A stretch of 55,998 nucleotides of DNA from Burkholderiales bacterium (lineage in GTDB: Bacteria; Pseudomonadota; Gammaproteobacteria; Burkholderiales; Burkholderiaceae_F). The first letter of the stretch is position 1; every line of letters begins with the position of its first letter. Shown in pieces: positions 44,739-53,377 of this stretch. The DNA lies in assembly GCA_020355165.1 (NCBI GenBank), contig CP070661.1, forward strand, positions 2,168,051 to 2,224,048. Reading direction: 5' to 3'. The translations under genes and the position numbers were made by a program. The notes under the pieces are model-generated. The model was not told the origin of the DNA. It ran no database searches and was given only the letters and a program-made list of their open reading frames with translations.

Positions 44739-46181
44739 ATGGATCTCGAGCCCGAAGCCTGCTTCCGCGCCACCCGCGCCCGCGATCGGCGCTTCGACGG
44801 CCGCTTCTTCGTCGGCATCACCAGCACCCGCATCTACTGCCGGCCGGTGTGCGGCGCGCGGCCGGCGCGGCGCGAGAACCAACGCTACTTCGCCAGCGCC
44901 GCGGCCGCCGAAGGCGCCGGCTTCCGGCCGTGCCTGCTCTGCCGGCCGGAGCTCGCGCCGGGGCTGGCGCTGGTCGATGCCTCGCGGCAGCTGGCGCGCG
45001 CCGCGGCCAGCCTGATCGACGACGGCCTGGCCAGCGAGGGCGGCCTCGACGCCGTTGCGCGCCGGCTCGGCGTCACCGACCGCCACCTGCGCCGAGTCTT
45101 CGAGACCGAGTACGGCGTCACTCCGGTGGCCTATGCGCAGACGGCCCGCCTGCTGCTCGCCAAGCGGCTGCTGACCGACACCCGGATGCCGGTCACCGAG
45201 GTGGCGCTGGCCGCCGGCTTCGGCAGCGTGCGCCGCTTCAACACCCTGTTCGCCGCGCGCTACCGGCTGCAGCCGACGGCGCTGCGGCGCTCGGCGGCAC
45301 GGCCGTCGACGGTGGACTTTCACCGCTTCGTGCTCGCCACCCGCTCGCCGTTCGACTACGACCGGCTGCTTGCCTTCTTCGCCGCGCGACTGCTTGCCGG
45401 CGTCGAGCAGATCGAACGGCGGCGGCTGCAGCGCTCGCTGTCGGTCGTCGGCGCCGACGGCGGCCGGCTGTCCGGCTGGATCGAGATCCGCCCTGCCGCG
45501 CGCAGCCAGGGCATCGAGGCTCGCATCGACGCGCGGCTGGCGCCGGCGCTGCCGCGCGTGCTTGCCGCCTGCAAGCACGCCTTCGACCTCGACTGCCAGC
45601 CCGAGGCGGTCGCCGCCCACCTCGGCGCGCTGGCGCAGGCGCGGCCGGGGCTGCGGCTGCCCGGTGCCTTTGACGGTTTCGAGACGGCGGTGCGGACGAT
45701 CATCGGCCAGCAGATCAGCGTGAAGGCCGCTCGCACGCTGGCGCGGCGGCTGGTCGAACGGTTCGGCACGACGATCAGCACGCCCTTTGCCGGCGTGAAG
45801 TCGACCTTTCCCGGCGCGGCGACGCTCGCCGAATGCGCGCCGGCCGAGATCGCCTCGCTCGGCATCACCGGCGCGCGGGCGCGCGCCATCGTCGCGCTGG
45901 CGCGAGCTGTCGACCAAGGAAGCATCGTGCTGGCGCCGAACGTCGACGTCGAGGCGACGATCGACGGGCTGCGAGCGCTGCCTGGCGTCGGCGAGTGGAC
46001 GGCGCAGGCGATCGCCATGCGCTCGCTGCACTGGCCCGACGCCTTTCCCGCCGGCGATGCCGGCGTGCTGGCCGCACTCAAGCAGCGGCGGGCCGCGCAG
46101 GCGGCGCGGCTAGCCGAGCCATGGCGGCCGTGGCGCGCCTACGCGGTGATGCACTTGTGGAGTTCGCGGGAGAAGACATGA
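44739..46181 (+). CDS. alkA: Ada-type methyl-sensor/AraC regulator fused to 3-methyladenine DNA glycosylase II
   Basis: A 480-residue fusion. The Ada zinc domain (residues 1-80) has RFFVGITSTRIYCRPVCGAR and GFRPCLLCRPE, supplying the four Cys including the phosphotriester methyl acceptor. An AraC-type helix-turn-helix (about 90-185) follows, with LGVTDRHLRRVFETEYGVTP and VTEVALAAGFGSVRRFNTLF. Then comes an AlkA N-domain and a HhH-GPD glycosylase with LPGVGEWTAQAIAMRSLHWP and the catalytic Asp in FPAGDAGVL. It should sense alkyl damage, regulate repair genes and excise alkylated bases. ATG 44739 coincides with the transcription start predicted from CATAGT at 44727-44732. ogt overlaps its end by ATGA. 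Confidence 0.92.
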   Translation: MDLEPEACFRATRARDRRFDGRFFVGITSTRIYCRPVCGARPARRENQRYFASAAAAEGAGFRPCLLCRPELAPGLALVDASRQLARAAASLIDDGLASEGGLDAVARRLGVTDRHLRRVFETEYGVTPVAYAQTARLLLAKRLLTDTRMPVTEVALAAGFGSVRRFNTLFAARYRLQPTALRRSAARPSTVDFHRFVLATRSPFDYDRLLAFFAARLLAGVEQIERRRLQRSLSVVGADGGRLSGWIEIRPAARSQGIEARIDARLAPALPRVLAACKHAFDLDCQPEAVAAHLGALAQARPGLRLPGAFDGFETAVRTIIGQQISVKAARTLARRLVERFGTTISTPFAGVKSTFPGAATLAECAPAEIASLGITGARARAIVALARAVDQGSIVLAPNVDVEATIDGLRALPGVGEWTAQAIAMRSLHWPDAFPAGDAGVLAALKQRRAAQAARLAEPWRPWRAYAVMHLWSSREKT

Positions 46182-46660
46182 CGACGCTGTACACCGAGAT
46201 GACCAGCCCGCTTGGCACGCTGCAGCTGACGGCAGACGACGGCGCGCTCACCGGCGTGCACTTCCCCGGGCAGAAGCACGACCGACCGCCGCGGCCCGAC
46301 TGGCAGCGCGCCGACGACGAGCCGCTGCTGGCGCAGGCGCGCGCGCAACTGGCCGATTACTTCGCCGGCCGGCGCACGGAGTTCGACCTGCCGCTGGCGC
46401 CAAGCGGAACGCCGTTCCAGCAGGCCGTCTGGCAGGCACTGCTGGCGGTGCCGTTCGGCGAGACCTCCACCTACGGCGCGATCGCCGCCGCCGTCGGCCG
46501 GCCGAAGGCGGTGCGCGCGGTCGGCGCCGCCATCGGCGCCAACCCGATCGGCATCGTCGTACCGTGCCATCGCGTCGTCGGCGCCGACGGCCAGCTCACC
46601 GGCTACGCCGGCGGGCTGCAGCGCAAGGCAAGGCTGCTCGCCCTCGAGCGCCGCCGATGA
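46178..46660 (+). CDS. ogt: Methylated-DNA--protein-cysteine methyltransferase
   Basis: Removes alkyl groups from O6-alkylguanine by transfer to its own Cys, 160 residues. The active site is IGIVVPCHRVVGADGQLTGY (PCHR), preceded by the helix-turn-helix TPFQQAVWQALLAVPFGETS and YGAIAAAVGRPKAVRAVGAA with the arginine finger. YTEMTSPLGTLQLTADDG is the N-terminal domain. The start overlaps the glycosylase gene and the stop overlaps the EamA gene (both ATGA), so the three are tightly coupled. Together with the upstream fusion it reconstitutes the functions of E. coli Ada plus AlkA. Confidence 0.95.
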   Translation: MTTLYTEMTSPLGTLQLTADDGALTGVHFPGQKHDRPPRPDWQRADDEPLLAQARAQLADYFAGRRTEFDLPLAPSGTPFQQAVWQALLAVPFGETSTYGAIAAAVGRPKAVRAVGAAIGANPIGIVVPCHRVVGADGQLTGYAGGLQRKARLLALERRR

Positions 46661-47547
46661 GGCGGCGCGAGGCGGTCGACCTCGTCCTGCTCGCCGCGAT
46701 CTGGGGATCGAGCTTCCTGTTCATCCGCATCGCCGCCCCGGCGTTCGGCCCGGTGGCGCTGGTCGAGGTGCGCCTGGTCAGCGGCGCGCTGGTGCTGCTG
46801 CCGCTGGTCGCCGCCGCCATCGGTCTCGGCGCGCTGCGCCGGCACGCGCGGCGTTTCGCGCTGATCGGCGCCATCAACTTCGCCGTGCCGTTCGTGCTAA
46901 CGAGCTACGCGATGCTGACGCTGACTGCTGCGTTCACCTCGATGCTCAACGGCACCGTGCCGATGTGGACGGCGCTGATCGCCGCGCTGTGGTTCGGCGA
47001 GCGGGTCCGGCCGGTGCAGTGGCTGGGACTGGCCGTCGGGGCGCTGGGCGTGCTGGTACTGGTCGGCGACAAGATCCACTTCGATCGCAGCGGCGCCGGC
47101 TGGACCGAAACCGTCGCAGTCGGCGCGGCGCTGCTCGGCATGATGTGCTACGGGCTTTCGGCCAACGTCGCCAAGCGCACGCTTGCCGGCGTGCCGCCGC
47201 TGGCCACCGCCGCCGGCAGCCAGATCGCGGCGGCGGCGCTGCTGGCGCCGGCGGCGCTGCTGACCTGGCCCGCGCAGGTGCCTGCCGCCGGTGCATGGAC
47301 GGCGGCGATCGTGCTCGGCGTGCTGTGCACCGGCCTGGCGCACGTGCTGTACTTCCGGCTGATCGAACGGATCGGCGCGATGCGCGCCGCCAACGTGACC
47401 TACCTGATCCCGCTGTTCGCCACCCTGTGGGGCTCGGCCTTCCTCGCCGAGCCCGTCACCGTGCGCCTGCTCGCGGGCGGGGCGATCGTGCTCGCCGGCA
47501 CCGCACTGGCGCTCGGCGTGTTCGGCCGGGCAGGCAGGCCCGGCTGA
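46657..47547 (+). CDS. EamA (DMT superfamily) transporter
   Basis: A 296-residue inner-membrane protein with about ten helices in two EamA repeats. The first runs from AVDLVLLAAIWGSSFLFIRI to AVGALGVLVLVGDKI, including TAAFTSMLNGTVPMWTALIA and ALWFGERVRPVQWLGL. The second runs from GAALLGMMCYGLSANVAKRT to GGAIVLAGTALALGVFG, including ANVTYLIPLFATLWGSAFLA. It starts inside the ogt stop (ATGA) and so is translated with the repair genes; whether it exports an alkylating or other toxic compound is speculation. It is convergent with the adenosyltransferase gene. Confidence 0.88.
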   Translation: MRRREAVDLVLLAAIWGSSFLFIRIAAPAFGPVALVEVRLVSGALVLLPLVAAAIGLGALRRHARRFALIGAINFAVPFVLTSYAMLTLTAAFTSMLNGTVPMWTALIAALWFGERVRPVQWLGLAVGALGVLVLVGDKIHFDRSGAGWTETVAVGAALLGMMCYGLSANVAKRTLAGVPPLATAAGSQIAAAALLAPAALLTWPAQVPAAGAWTAAIVLGVLCTGLAHVLYFRLIERIGAMRAANVTYLIPLFATLWGSAFLAEPVTVRLLAGGAIVLAGTALALGVFGRAGRPG

Positions 47548-47562
47548 CGCGGGCGACCCGGG

Positions 47563-48114
47563 CTACTGGTTCTTGCGCTGCTGCCACTGCACGTCGGCGC
47601 CGCCCGCGGCGCGATTGAGCACGCGGGCAAGCACGAACAGCAGGTCGGACAGGCGGTTGACGTACTGGCGCGGCGCCGCGTTCAGCGGCTCGACCCTGCC
47701 GAGCGCGACGATCGCGCGCTCGGCGCGCCGGCACACTGCGCGGCCGACGTGCGCCAGCGCCGCCGCGCGGCTGCCGCCGGGCAGGATGAACTCGGCCAGC
47801 CGCGGCAGGTCCGCGTTGTAGTGGGCCAGCCGCGCATCGAGCCTTGCCACCTGCGCGTCCTTGAGCATCGTGTAGCCGGGAATGCACAGCTCGCCGCCGA
47901 GGTCGAACAGGTCGTGCTGGATGTCGGTCAGATCCGCGCGCACCTCGTCGGGCAGCTGCTCCGTCAGCAGCACGCCGATGGCCGAGTTCAGCTCGTCGAC
48001 ATCGCCCATCGCCGCCACGCGCAGGCTGTCCTTGCTCGTTCGGCTGCCGTCGCCGAGACCGGTGGTGCCGTCGTCGCCGGTGCGGGTGGCGATCTGCGAG
48101 AGGCGGTGGCCCAT
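47563..48114 (-). CDS. Cob(I)alamin adenosyltransferase, PduO type
   Basis: Adenosylates cob(I)alamin to make coenzyme B12, 183 residues. The ATP-binding N-terminus RLSQIATRTGDDGTTGLGDG and the segment RVAAMGDVDELNSAIGVLL are diagnostic. DIQHDLFDLGGELCIPG, FILPGGSRAAALAHVGRAVC plus RRAERAIVAL, and YVNRLSDLLFVLARVLNR complete the five-helix bundle. The ATG at 48114 gives the standard N-terminus. No cobalamin riboswitch is seen in the 141 bases upstream and no B12-dependent enzyme lies nearby. Confidence 0.94.
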   Translation of the reverse strand: MGHRLSQIATRTGDDGTTGLGDGSRTSKDSLRVAAMGDVDELNSAIGVLLTEQLPDEVRADLTDIQHDLFDLGGELCIPGYTMLKDAQVARLDARLAHYNADLPRLAEFILPGGSRAAALAHVGRAVCRRAERAIVALGRVEPLNAAPRQYVNRLSDLLFVLARVLNRAAGGADVQWQQRKNQ

Positions 48115-48255
48115 GGTTCGCGCTCCAGGTTGGTTGCGGTCACGGGCGGCCGTGACGGGCGGGCCGAATGTTAGCCGTGCTGATCGCGCCGCGCGGCCGG
48201 CATCAGCGTGCAACCGGCCGCCGGCGGCCCGGCAGGGCGACTCCTGGCGTTCGAC

Positions 48256-48633
48256 TTACTTCGCGCCGCCGCTGGCACGCGCCACGTAACGGGCGATCGC
48301 AGCGATCTGCTCGTCGGTCAACGACTCTTCGAATGGCGGCATGACGCCGACGCCCTGCTTCACCGCTCGCGCGACGCGGTCGGCGTCCGGCTTCAGCTCG
48401 TCGAGGCTGGGGCCGATCCTGCCGGTCGTGCCGGCGGCGGCCAGCACGTGACACAGGCCGCACGGCGGCTTGGCGACTTCGGTGAACAGCTTGCGGCCCG
48501 CCTCGTCGTCACCGGCCGCCGCCTGCGCGCCGCCGGCGAGCAGCGCGAGGAGCAGGCCGGCGCCGCAGCCGAGGGCCCGCGCGAAGCGGCGAAGTTCGAG
48601 GCCGCAGCGCGTCGCGGCGACAGGCGTCGGCAT
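48256..48633 (-). CDS. sorB: Monohaem cytochrome c, subunit of sulfite dehydrogenase
   Basis: A 125-residue periplasmic cytochrome c. A hydrophobic signal (FARALGCGAGLLLALLAGGA) is followed by the haem site KPPCGLCHVLAAAG, the conserved GPSLDELKP and the likely sixth-ligand Met in GVMPPFEESLTDEQIAAIAR. The start overlaps the stop of the molybdenum subunit gene (TGATG), so the two are coupled. By analogy with SorAB of Starkeya novella it would accept electrons from sulfite oxidation. The name is by analogy of gene order, not sequence comparison. Confidence 0.8.
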   Translation of the reverse strand: MPTPVAATRCGLELRRFARALGCGAGLLLALLAGGAQAAAGDDEAGRKLFTEVAKPPCGLCHVLAAAGTTGRIGPSLDELKPDADRVARAVKQGVGVMPPFEESLTDEQIAAIARYVARASGGAK

Positions 48634-49832
48634 CAAACGACGGTGATCTGGACCGCGTGATCGCGCCAGCTGGTGTTGTTGTAGCCCGATGCGTTCTCGA
48701 CGCGGTTTTCCGGCTGCACTTTGCCGTTGGCGTCGGTGGCCCGGCTGGCCAGCGTGTAGGTGCCCGGCTTCAGTCGCACCGGCAGCGCGAACTGCCGCCA
48801 GGCGTAGCGGCCCAGGTCGGGGCCGACGAAATACGCCGGGCGCCAGGTCTTGCCGCCGTCGATCGAGACGTCGACGCCCTTGGCGGCCGACGTGCCACCG
48901 AACGCCACGCCCTGGATCCACACCGAGCCGGCGGGCACGGAGCCGCCATCCGGCGCCGGCAGGTTGATCCACGACTTGACCGACATCTCCCAGACCGACG
49001 GCAGACTCGGGTTGGCCTTGCCGCCCAGCGGCACCATCCGGTAGCGCCCCGCCTGGATGCGCGCGTCGGTCTGCTCCTTGGTGAAGGCGATGCGCTTGAC
49101 GTACTTGACGTTGTTCACGCCGGTGTAGCCCGGCACGATCAGCCGCAGCGGTCCGCCGTGGCCCAGCGAGATCGGATTGCCGTTCAGCTCCCACGCGAGC
49201 ATCGCGTCCTCGAGCACCTTCAGCGGCACCGAGCGCTCGACGATGACCGACTTCGGATCGATCCCGGCAGGAATCGTCTCCCCGCCGGTACCGGTGAGGT
49301 AGACCATCCCACCGCTGACGCCACCGAGCGCGGCGACGACCCGCTTCAGCGGCACGCCACCCCAGGTCACGCAGCCGGCCGCACCGACGCTCCACTGGGT
49401 GCCGCTCGGCTTGTGCTTGAAGTAGGCGCGCCCGTTGCCCGAACACTGCAGCACCATGGTCAGCTCGCTCTTGCCCATGGCCTTGAGCTCGCCCAGCTTC
49501 ATCGTGCGCGGCTTGCCCACGCCTTCGAACGCCACCTCCCACGCGTCGCGGTCGGCGACGATCGAGTCGTCCGGCGGCGTCAGGTTGTTGCGGACGTACA
49601 GGTCGTGCTCGGCGGTGATCAGGCTCTTCGCCAGCGCGGCGCGCTTGGTCTCGAGCGTGTTCGGCGAGTGGACGATCATGCTCTCCGCGTTCTTCCACGA
49701 CACGTACTGCGGCAGCGGCTTGGCCTGCCCCCATGCCGGATGGACGAAGGCGCCCAGGCTGGACGCGGCGAAGACGCCGACCCCGCCGGCAAGCACGCGG
49801 CGGCGCTCGTGGTTGATCGATGCTGCTGGCAC
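48633..49832 (-). CDS. sorA: Sulfite dehydrogenase, molybdopterin subunit
   Basis: Periplasmic molybdoenzyme of the sulfite oxidase family, 399 residues. The N-terminus INHERRRVLAGGVGVFAASS is a twin-arginine signal, expected for a cofactor-loaded exported enzyme. The molybdenum-ligand Cys is near residue 130 in MVLQCSGNGRAYF, and NPISLGHGGPLRLIVPGYTG is the cofactor-binding segment. The C-terminal dimerisation domain follows (SVWIQGVAFGGTSAAKGVDV, SIDGGKTWRPAYFV). GTG 49832 is chosen over GTG 49877 because AGGAGG lies 4 bases before it; the 49877 start falls in a hairpin. It would oxidise sulfite to sulfate and pass electrons to the cytochrome c encoded downstream. Confidence 0.87.
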   Translation of the reverse strand: MPAASINHERRRVLAGGVGVFAASSLGAFVHPAWGQAKPLPQYVSWKNAESMIVHSPNTLETKRAALAKSLITAEHDLYVRNNLTPPDDSIVADRDAWEVAFEGVGKPRTMKLGELKAMGKSELTMVLQCSGNGRAYFKHKPSGTQWSVGAAGCVTWGGVPLKRVVAALGGVSGGMVYLTGTGGETIPAGIDPKSVIVERSVPLKVLEDAMLAWELNGNPISLGHGGPLRLIVPGYTGVNNVKYVKRIAFTKEQTDARIQAGRYRMVPLGGKANPSLPSVWEMSVKSWINLPAPDGGSVPAGSVWIQGVAFGGTSAAKGVDVSIDGGKTWRPAYFVGPDLGRYAWRQFALPVRLKPGTYTLASRATDANGKVQPENRVENASGYNNTSWRDHAVQITVV

Positions 49833-50323
49833 GTCTCCTCCTGTGATCGCGGTGCCCGCGCCGCAGGACGCGGGCACAAGATAAGTGGTGATCGGGTTGC
49901 CCCGGTCAAAGTGCGAGAAATCGATGGAAATCTACCTACTCGCGCTGCTTCACGCTGTTCGGGATAGTGCTGGCCGTGTAGTTACGTATGTCGGATCCGC
50001 AATAGCGCAGCACACCGTGTGAACCCGCAGGAGGCGTCGGAGCGCGAAGCGGCAGCGGGCAGGGCTGCCGGCGCGCGTGTTGCCGCAAGGGCCATCGCAT
50101 CGGCGGACGCGCAGCACTTTTCTGTGCAGAGACAGCGCTCGGCACTGAAGGCTCGCAGTCCGCACCTGCCGCGACGCCGCTCGATGCCGCGGCATCGGCA
50201 TGACCCGTCCCTGCCTGGAAGCGGGCCAGGCCGGGAACAGGGCGCAGCAGCGAACTACACTGCGCGGCGCTCGCTGACCCCAGCCTGCCCGTCCGGAAGA
50301 ACCCCCGCCATCGACGCGCTCTC
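49833..50323. other. 491-base divergent intergenic region between sorA and the TAXI gene
   Basis: Apart from the sorA leader hairpin, I see no convincing gene. A GTG frame from 50019 is Arg/Ala-rich and runs into the next gene out of frame. The region from about 49900 to 50010 is less GC-rich than its surroundings, as promoters are, but no clear -35/-10 pair for the plus-strand gene was found. Confidence 0.4.
49852..49877 (-). promoter_or_regulatory. Hairpin in the sorA leader
   Basis: GTGCCCGCG and CGCGGGCAC form a perfect 9-bp stem with an 8-base loop, ending 10 bases before the sorA ribosome site (49842-49837) on the minus strand. A -10-like TTATCT lies at 49884-49879, so the hairpin would sit at the very 5' end of the mRNA, where it could stabilise the transcript or limit translation. 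Confidence 0.4.
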
Positions 50324-51655
50324 ATGCGGCGACATGAACCCATCAGCGGCCGGCTGACCGAGGACATCGAGGGGCGGCCGCTGGCCTGGTACGCACTGGG
50401 CGTGCTGGCACTGCTGGCGCTGCTCGGCTGGGGTCTCGCCCGTTTGGCGCCGCCGGCGCCACCAAAACGCGTGCTGATGACCACCGGTCCGCAAGACGGT
50501 GCCTATCACGGTTACGCCAGCCGTTACCGCGAAGTGCTGGCACGACACGACGTCGAGCTGGTGCTGCTGCCCTCTTCGGGCGCGGCGCAGAACCTCGAAC
50601 GTCTGAGGAGCGGCGAAGGCGGCGCCGAAGTCGGCCTGGTGCAGGGCGGCCTGGTCGGCGACGAAGACGCCCGCCGGCTCATCACTCTCGGCAGCTTCTT
50701 CTACGAGCCGATCTGGCTCTTCTATCGAGGCCCAGTGATCGAACGCTTCGCCGATCTGCGCGGCAAACGGCTGGCGATCGGCGTCCCCGGCAGTGGAACG
50801 CACGCCCTGGGCAAGTCGGTGGCGCTCGACAACGGCCTCGGCGAGCCGCCGACGGAGCTCGTCGAGCTGGGCGGCCTGGCGGCCGCCGACGCGCTGACCG
50901 CGGGCACGATCGACGCGGTGATCTACGTCGCCGCGATCGACGCCCCACCGGTGCAGAAGCTGCTGCGCGCGCCCGGCATTCGCCTGATGGACGCACGCCG
51001 CGCCGACGCCTACATCCGGCGGCTGCCTTTCCTGCACAAGCTCGACCTGCCGGAGGGTGTGGTCGACCTGAAGGCCGGCATTCCGCCGCAGCGGCTGACC
51101 TTGATCGCGCTGACGGCGAACCTGCTCGCCCGTGAAGAGGTCCATCCGGTTGCGATCGAGCTGCTGCTGCAGGCCGCCCGGGAGGTCCACGGCGGGCCTA
51201 CGCTGCTGAATGCGGCTCGCGCGTTCCCGGCGCCGATCGACGTCGAGCTGCCGCTGGCGACCGATGCCGAGCGCTTCTACAAGGAACGCCCTTCGCTGCT
51301 TCGGCGCGTGCTGCCGTTCTGGGTAGCCGTGTGGGCCGAGCGCATGCTCTTCATCACGCTGCCGCTGGTGGTCCTGGCGGTGCCGGCATTCGCCTACCTG
51401 CCAAAGCTCTACGACTGGCGCATCCGCAACAAGCTGGACCGGTGGTACGTCGAACTGAACCGGATCGAGCGCGCGGCACTCACCGACGGCATCGACGTGC
51501 AGGCGCAGCTGGCGAGGATGAACGACATCGACGCGCGGCTGAACCGCGTCAAGGTACCGAAGCCCTACCTGTCGCACCTGTACACGCTGCGCATGCACGC
51601 TGAGTACATGCGACGGCTGCTTCTCGCCCGCCTCGGCGGGCCGACCGCGAACTGA
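50324..51655 (+). CDS. Membrane-anchored TAXI family solute-binding protein
   Basis: A 443-residue TAXI protein that keeps both an N-terminal membrane helix (LAWYALGVLALLALLGWGLA) and a second helix after the binding domain (MLFITLPLVVLAVPAFAYLP, about residues 344-363). The binding domain begins VLMTTGPQDGAYHGYASRYR and includes SSGAAQNLERLRSGEGGAEV and IGVPGSGTHALGKSVALDNG. The last 80 residues (YDWRIRNKLDRWYVELNRIE onward) are charged, helical and presumably cytoplasmic. No TRAP permease gene is adjacent. The two-helix layout suggests a fixed sensor or scaffold rather than a free periplasmic receptor, but related proteins are simply annotated as TAXI subunits. Confidence 0.85.
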   Translation: MRRHEPISGRLTEDIEGRPLAWYALGVLALLALLGWGLARLAPPAPPKRVLMTTGPQDGAYHGYASRYREVLARHDVELVLLPSSGAAQNLERLRSGEGGAEVGLVQGGLVGDEDARRLITLGSFFYEPIWLFYRGPVIERFADLRGKRLAIGVPGSGTHALGKSVALDNGLGEPPTELVELGGLAAADALTAGTIDAVIYVAAIDAPPVQKLLRAPGIRLMDARRADAYIRRLPFLHKLDLPEGVVDLKAGIPPQRLTLIALTANLLAREEVHPVAIELLLQAAREVHGGPTLLNAARAFPAPIDVELPLATDAERFYKERPSLLRRVLPFWVAVWAERMLFITLPLVVLAVPAFAYLPKLYDWRIRNKLDRWYVELNRIERAALTDGIDVQAQLARMNDIDARLNRVKVPKPYLSHLYTLRMHAEYMRRLLLARLGGPTAN

Positions 51656-51800
51656 AGCCCGCCGGGACAGGCGTCGACAATTGCCGGCGGCGCGGATGCC
51701 GTGGCAGGCAGGGGGCCGGCGGCTTGCCGGGTTCCTCGCAAGCCATCCGATGGACGAAGCACGACGCGGTGGCCGACGGCGGCGCGATCGCGCCGCGCGA

Positions 51801-53219
51801 TCAGGCGCCGGTGCGGCCCGCTGCCGTCTGCTGCCGGTACATGTGCGCGACGAGCTGCACCAGGGTGGCCGAGGCCAGCCACGAACGGAGGTCGTCACCA
51901 CGGCTGGTCAGCGCGATCGGCACGCGCGCGCCGAGCACGATGCCCGCCGACAGCGCATCGGCGAGGTACATCAGCTGCTTGGCGATCATGTTCCCCGACT
52001 CCAGATCGGGAACCAGCAGCACGTCGGCCTGGCCCGCCACCGGCGAGCGGATGCCGGTGTTCTCGGCCGCGGTGAGCGACACCGCGTGGTCGAACGTCAG
52101 CGGCCCGTCGAGGATGCCGCCGGCGATCTGGCCGCGCTCGGCCATCTTGCACAGCGTCGCCGCCTCGATGGTGGTCGGCATCTTCGGGTTGATCGTCTCC
52201 ACCGCGGCCAGTACCGCCACCTTCGGCGCCGGGATGCCGAGCCAGCGCGCCAGTTCGATGACGTTCTGGCAGATGTCGCGCTTCTCCGACAGCCCCGGCA
52301 GGATGTTGATCATCGAGTCGGTGATGAACAGCGGCTTCGGGTAGGTCGGCACGTCCATCACGTGCACGTGGCTGATGCGCCGCTCGGTGCGCAGGCCCTT
52401 GGCCGACGAGACAATCGGGACGATCAGCTCCTCGATCGGCAGGCTGCCCTTCATCATTCCCTCGACCCGGCCTTCGCGCGCCAGGCGGATCGCCTCGGCG
52501 ACCGCCTCGCGCGGTCTTGCTGCCGGGACGATCTCGAAGCCGTTGAGATCGACGCCGCGGGCCTCGGCGACCTCGCGGATCACGCTCTCGTTGCCGACCA
52601 GGATCGGCACGATCGCACCCTCGGCTGCCGCGGCGGCGGCGCCGACCAGCGAATCGGCGTCGGTCGGATCGACGATCGCCGTCGGCACCGGCTCCAGGTT
52701 GCGCGCCCGCACCCGCCCGAGGATCTCGCGGAAGCGCGCCTCCTTGTCGTCGAAGCGCACCTGCGGCATTTCGATCCTCGGCCGGCGCACCTTCTCCTTC
52801 GGCGCGATGACCTCGGCGGTGCCGGAGACGACCACCTCGCCGTCCTGGTTCAGGCACTCGGTGTCGAGCACCACCTTGCCTTTGCCGGCGTCCTTCTCCT
52901 TCGCCGTGACCCTGATGGTGATCGTGTCGCCGACCTTCACCGGCCGCTTGAAGCGCAGGTTCTGGCCGAGATAGATCGTGCCCGGGCCGGGGAACTCGGT
53001 GCCGAGCACGGTCGAGATCAGCGCGCCGCTCCACATGCCGTGGCCGATCACCTCGCGGAAGCGGCTGCTCTTGGCGTACTCGGGATCGACGTGGGCCGGG
53101 TTGATGTCGCCCGACATCACGGCGAACAGCGTGATGTCCTGCTCGGTCAGCGTGCGGTCGAGGGTAGCGGTGTCGCCGATGCTGATCTCGTCGAAGGTGC
53201 GGTTCTCGATCTGGTCCAC
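51801..53219 (-). CDS. Bifunctional enoyl-CoA hydratase (MaoC)/phosphate acetyltransferase
   Basis: A 472-residue fusion. The N-terminal MaoC-like hot-dog domain (about 1-140) has TEQDITLFAVMSGDINPAHV (the D-x4-H hydratase motif) and FREVIGHGMWSGALISTVLG. The C-terminal half is a phosphate acetyl/butyryltransferase, with EGRVEGMMKGSLPIEEL, PKPLFITDSMINILPGLSEK, GGILDGPLTFDHAVS and GIRSPVAGQADVLLVPDLES. GTG 53219 has AGGGGA 8 bases upstream. In relatives an acetate kinase gene often follows; none is seen here, so acyl-phosphate use must involve another locus. Likely roles are in hydroxyalkanoate or acyl-CoA metabolism. Confidence 0.9.
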   Translation of the reverse strand: MDQIENRTFDEISIGDTATLDRTLTEQDITLFAVMSGDINPAHVDPEYAKSSRFREVIGHGMWSGALISTVLGTEFPGPGTIYLGQNLRFKRPVKVGDTITIRVTAKEKDAGKGKVVLDTECLNQDGEVVVSGTAEVIAPKEKVRRPRIEMPQVRFDDKEARFREILGRVRARNLEPVPTAIVDPTDADSLVGAAAAAAEGAIVPILVGNESVIREVAEARGVDLNGFEIVPAARPREAVAEAIRLAREGRVEGMMKGSLPIEELIVPIVSSAKGLRTERRISHVHVMDVPTYPKPLFITDSMINILPGLSEKRDICQNVIELARWLGIPAPKVAVLAAVETINPKMPTTIEAATLCKMAERGQIAGGILDGPLTFDHAVSLTAAENTGIRSPVAGQADVLLVPDLESGNMIAKQLMYLADALSAGIVLGARVPIALTSRGDDLRSWLASATLVQLVAHMYRQQTAAGRTGA

Positions 53220-53377
53220 TTGGGTTCCCCTGCACCGGCCGGCGGGTCCGCCTTGCTGCAGTGCAAAAACGCATTGTAAGGACAAACCCGGCGGGCGATT
53301 CCCCGGAGTAGACGCCGCGGGCGATTAAGCTAGCCGCGCGCCCTCGAGGCGACGCGTCACGTCCGACGGAGAGGCCC

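Noticed and set aside
48115-48255. Cobalamin riboswitch before the adenosyltransferase gene
   Set aside because: The upstream space is too short and lacks the conserved B12-box sequence.
50019-50357. A 112-codon GTG frame in the sorA-TAXI gap
   Set aside because: Arg/Ala/Ser-rich product, irregular third-position use, no ribosome site, and overlap with the real TAXI start.
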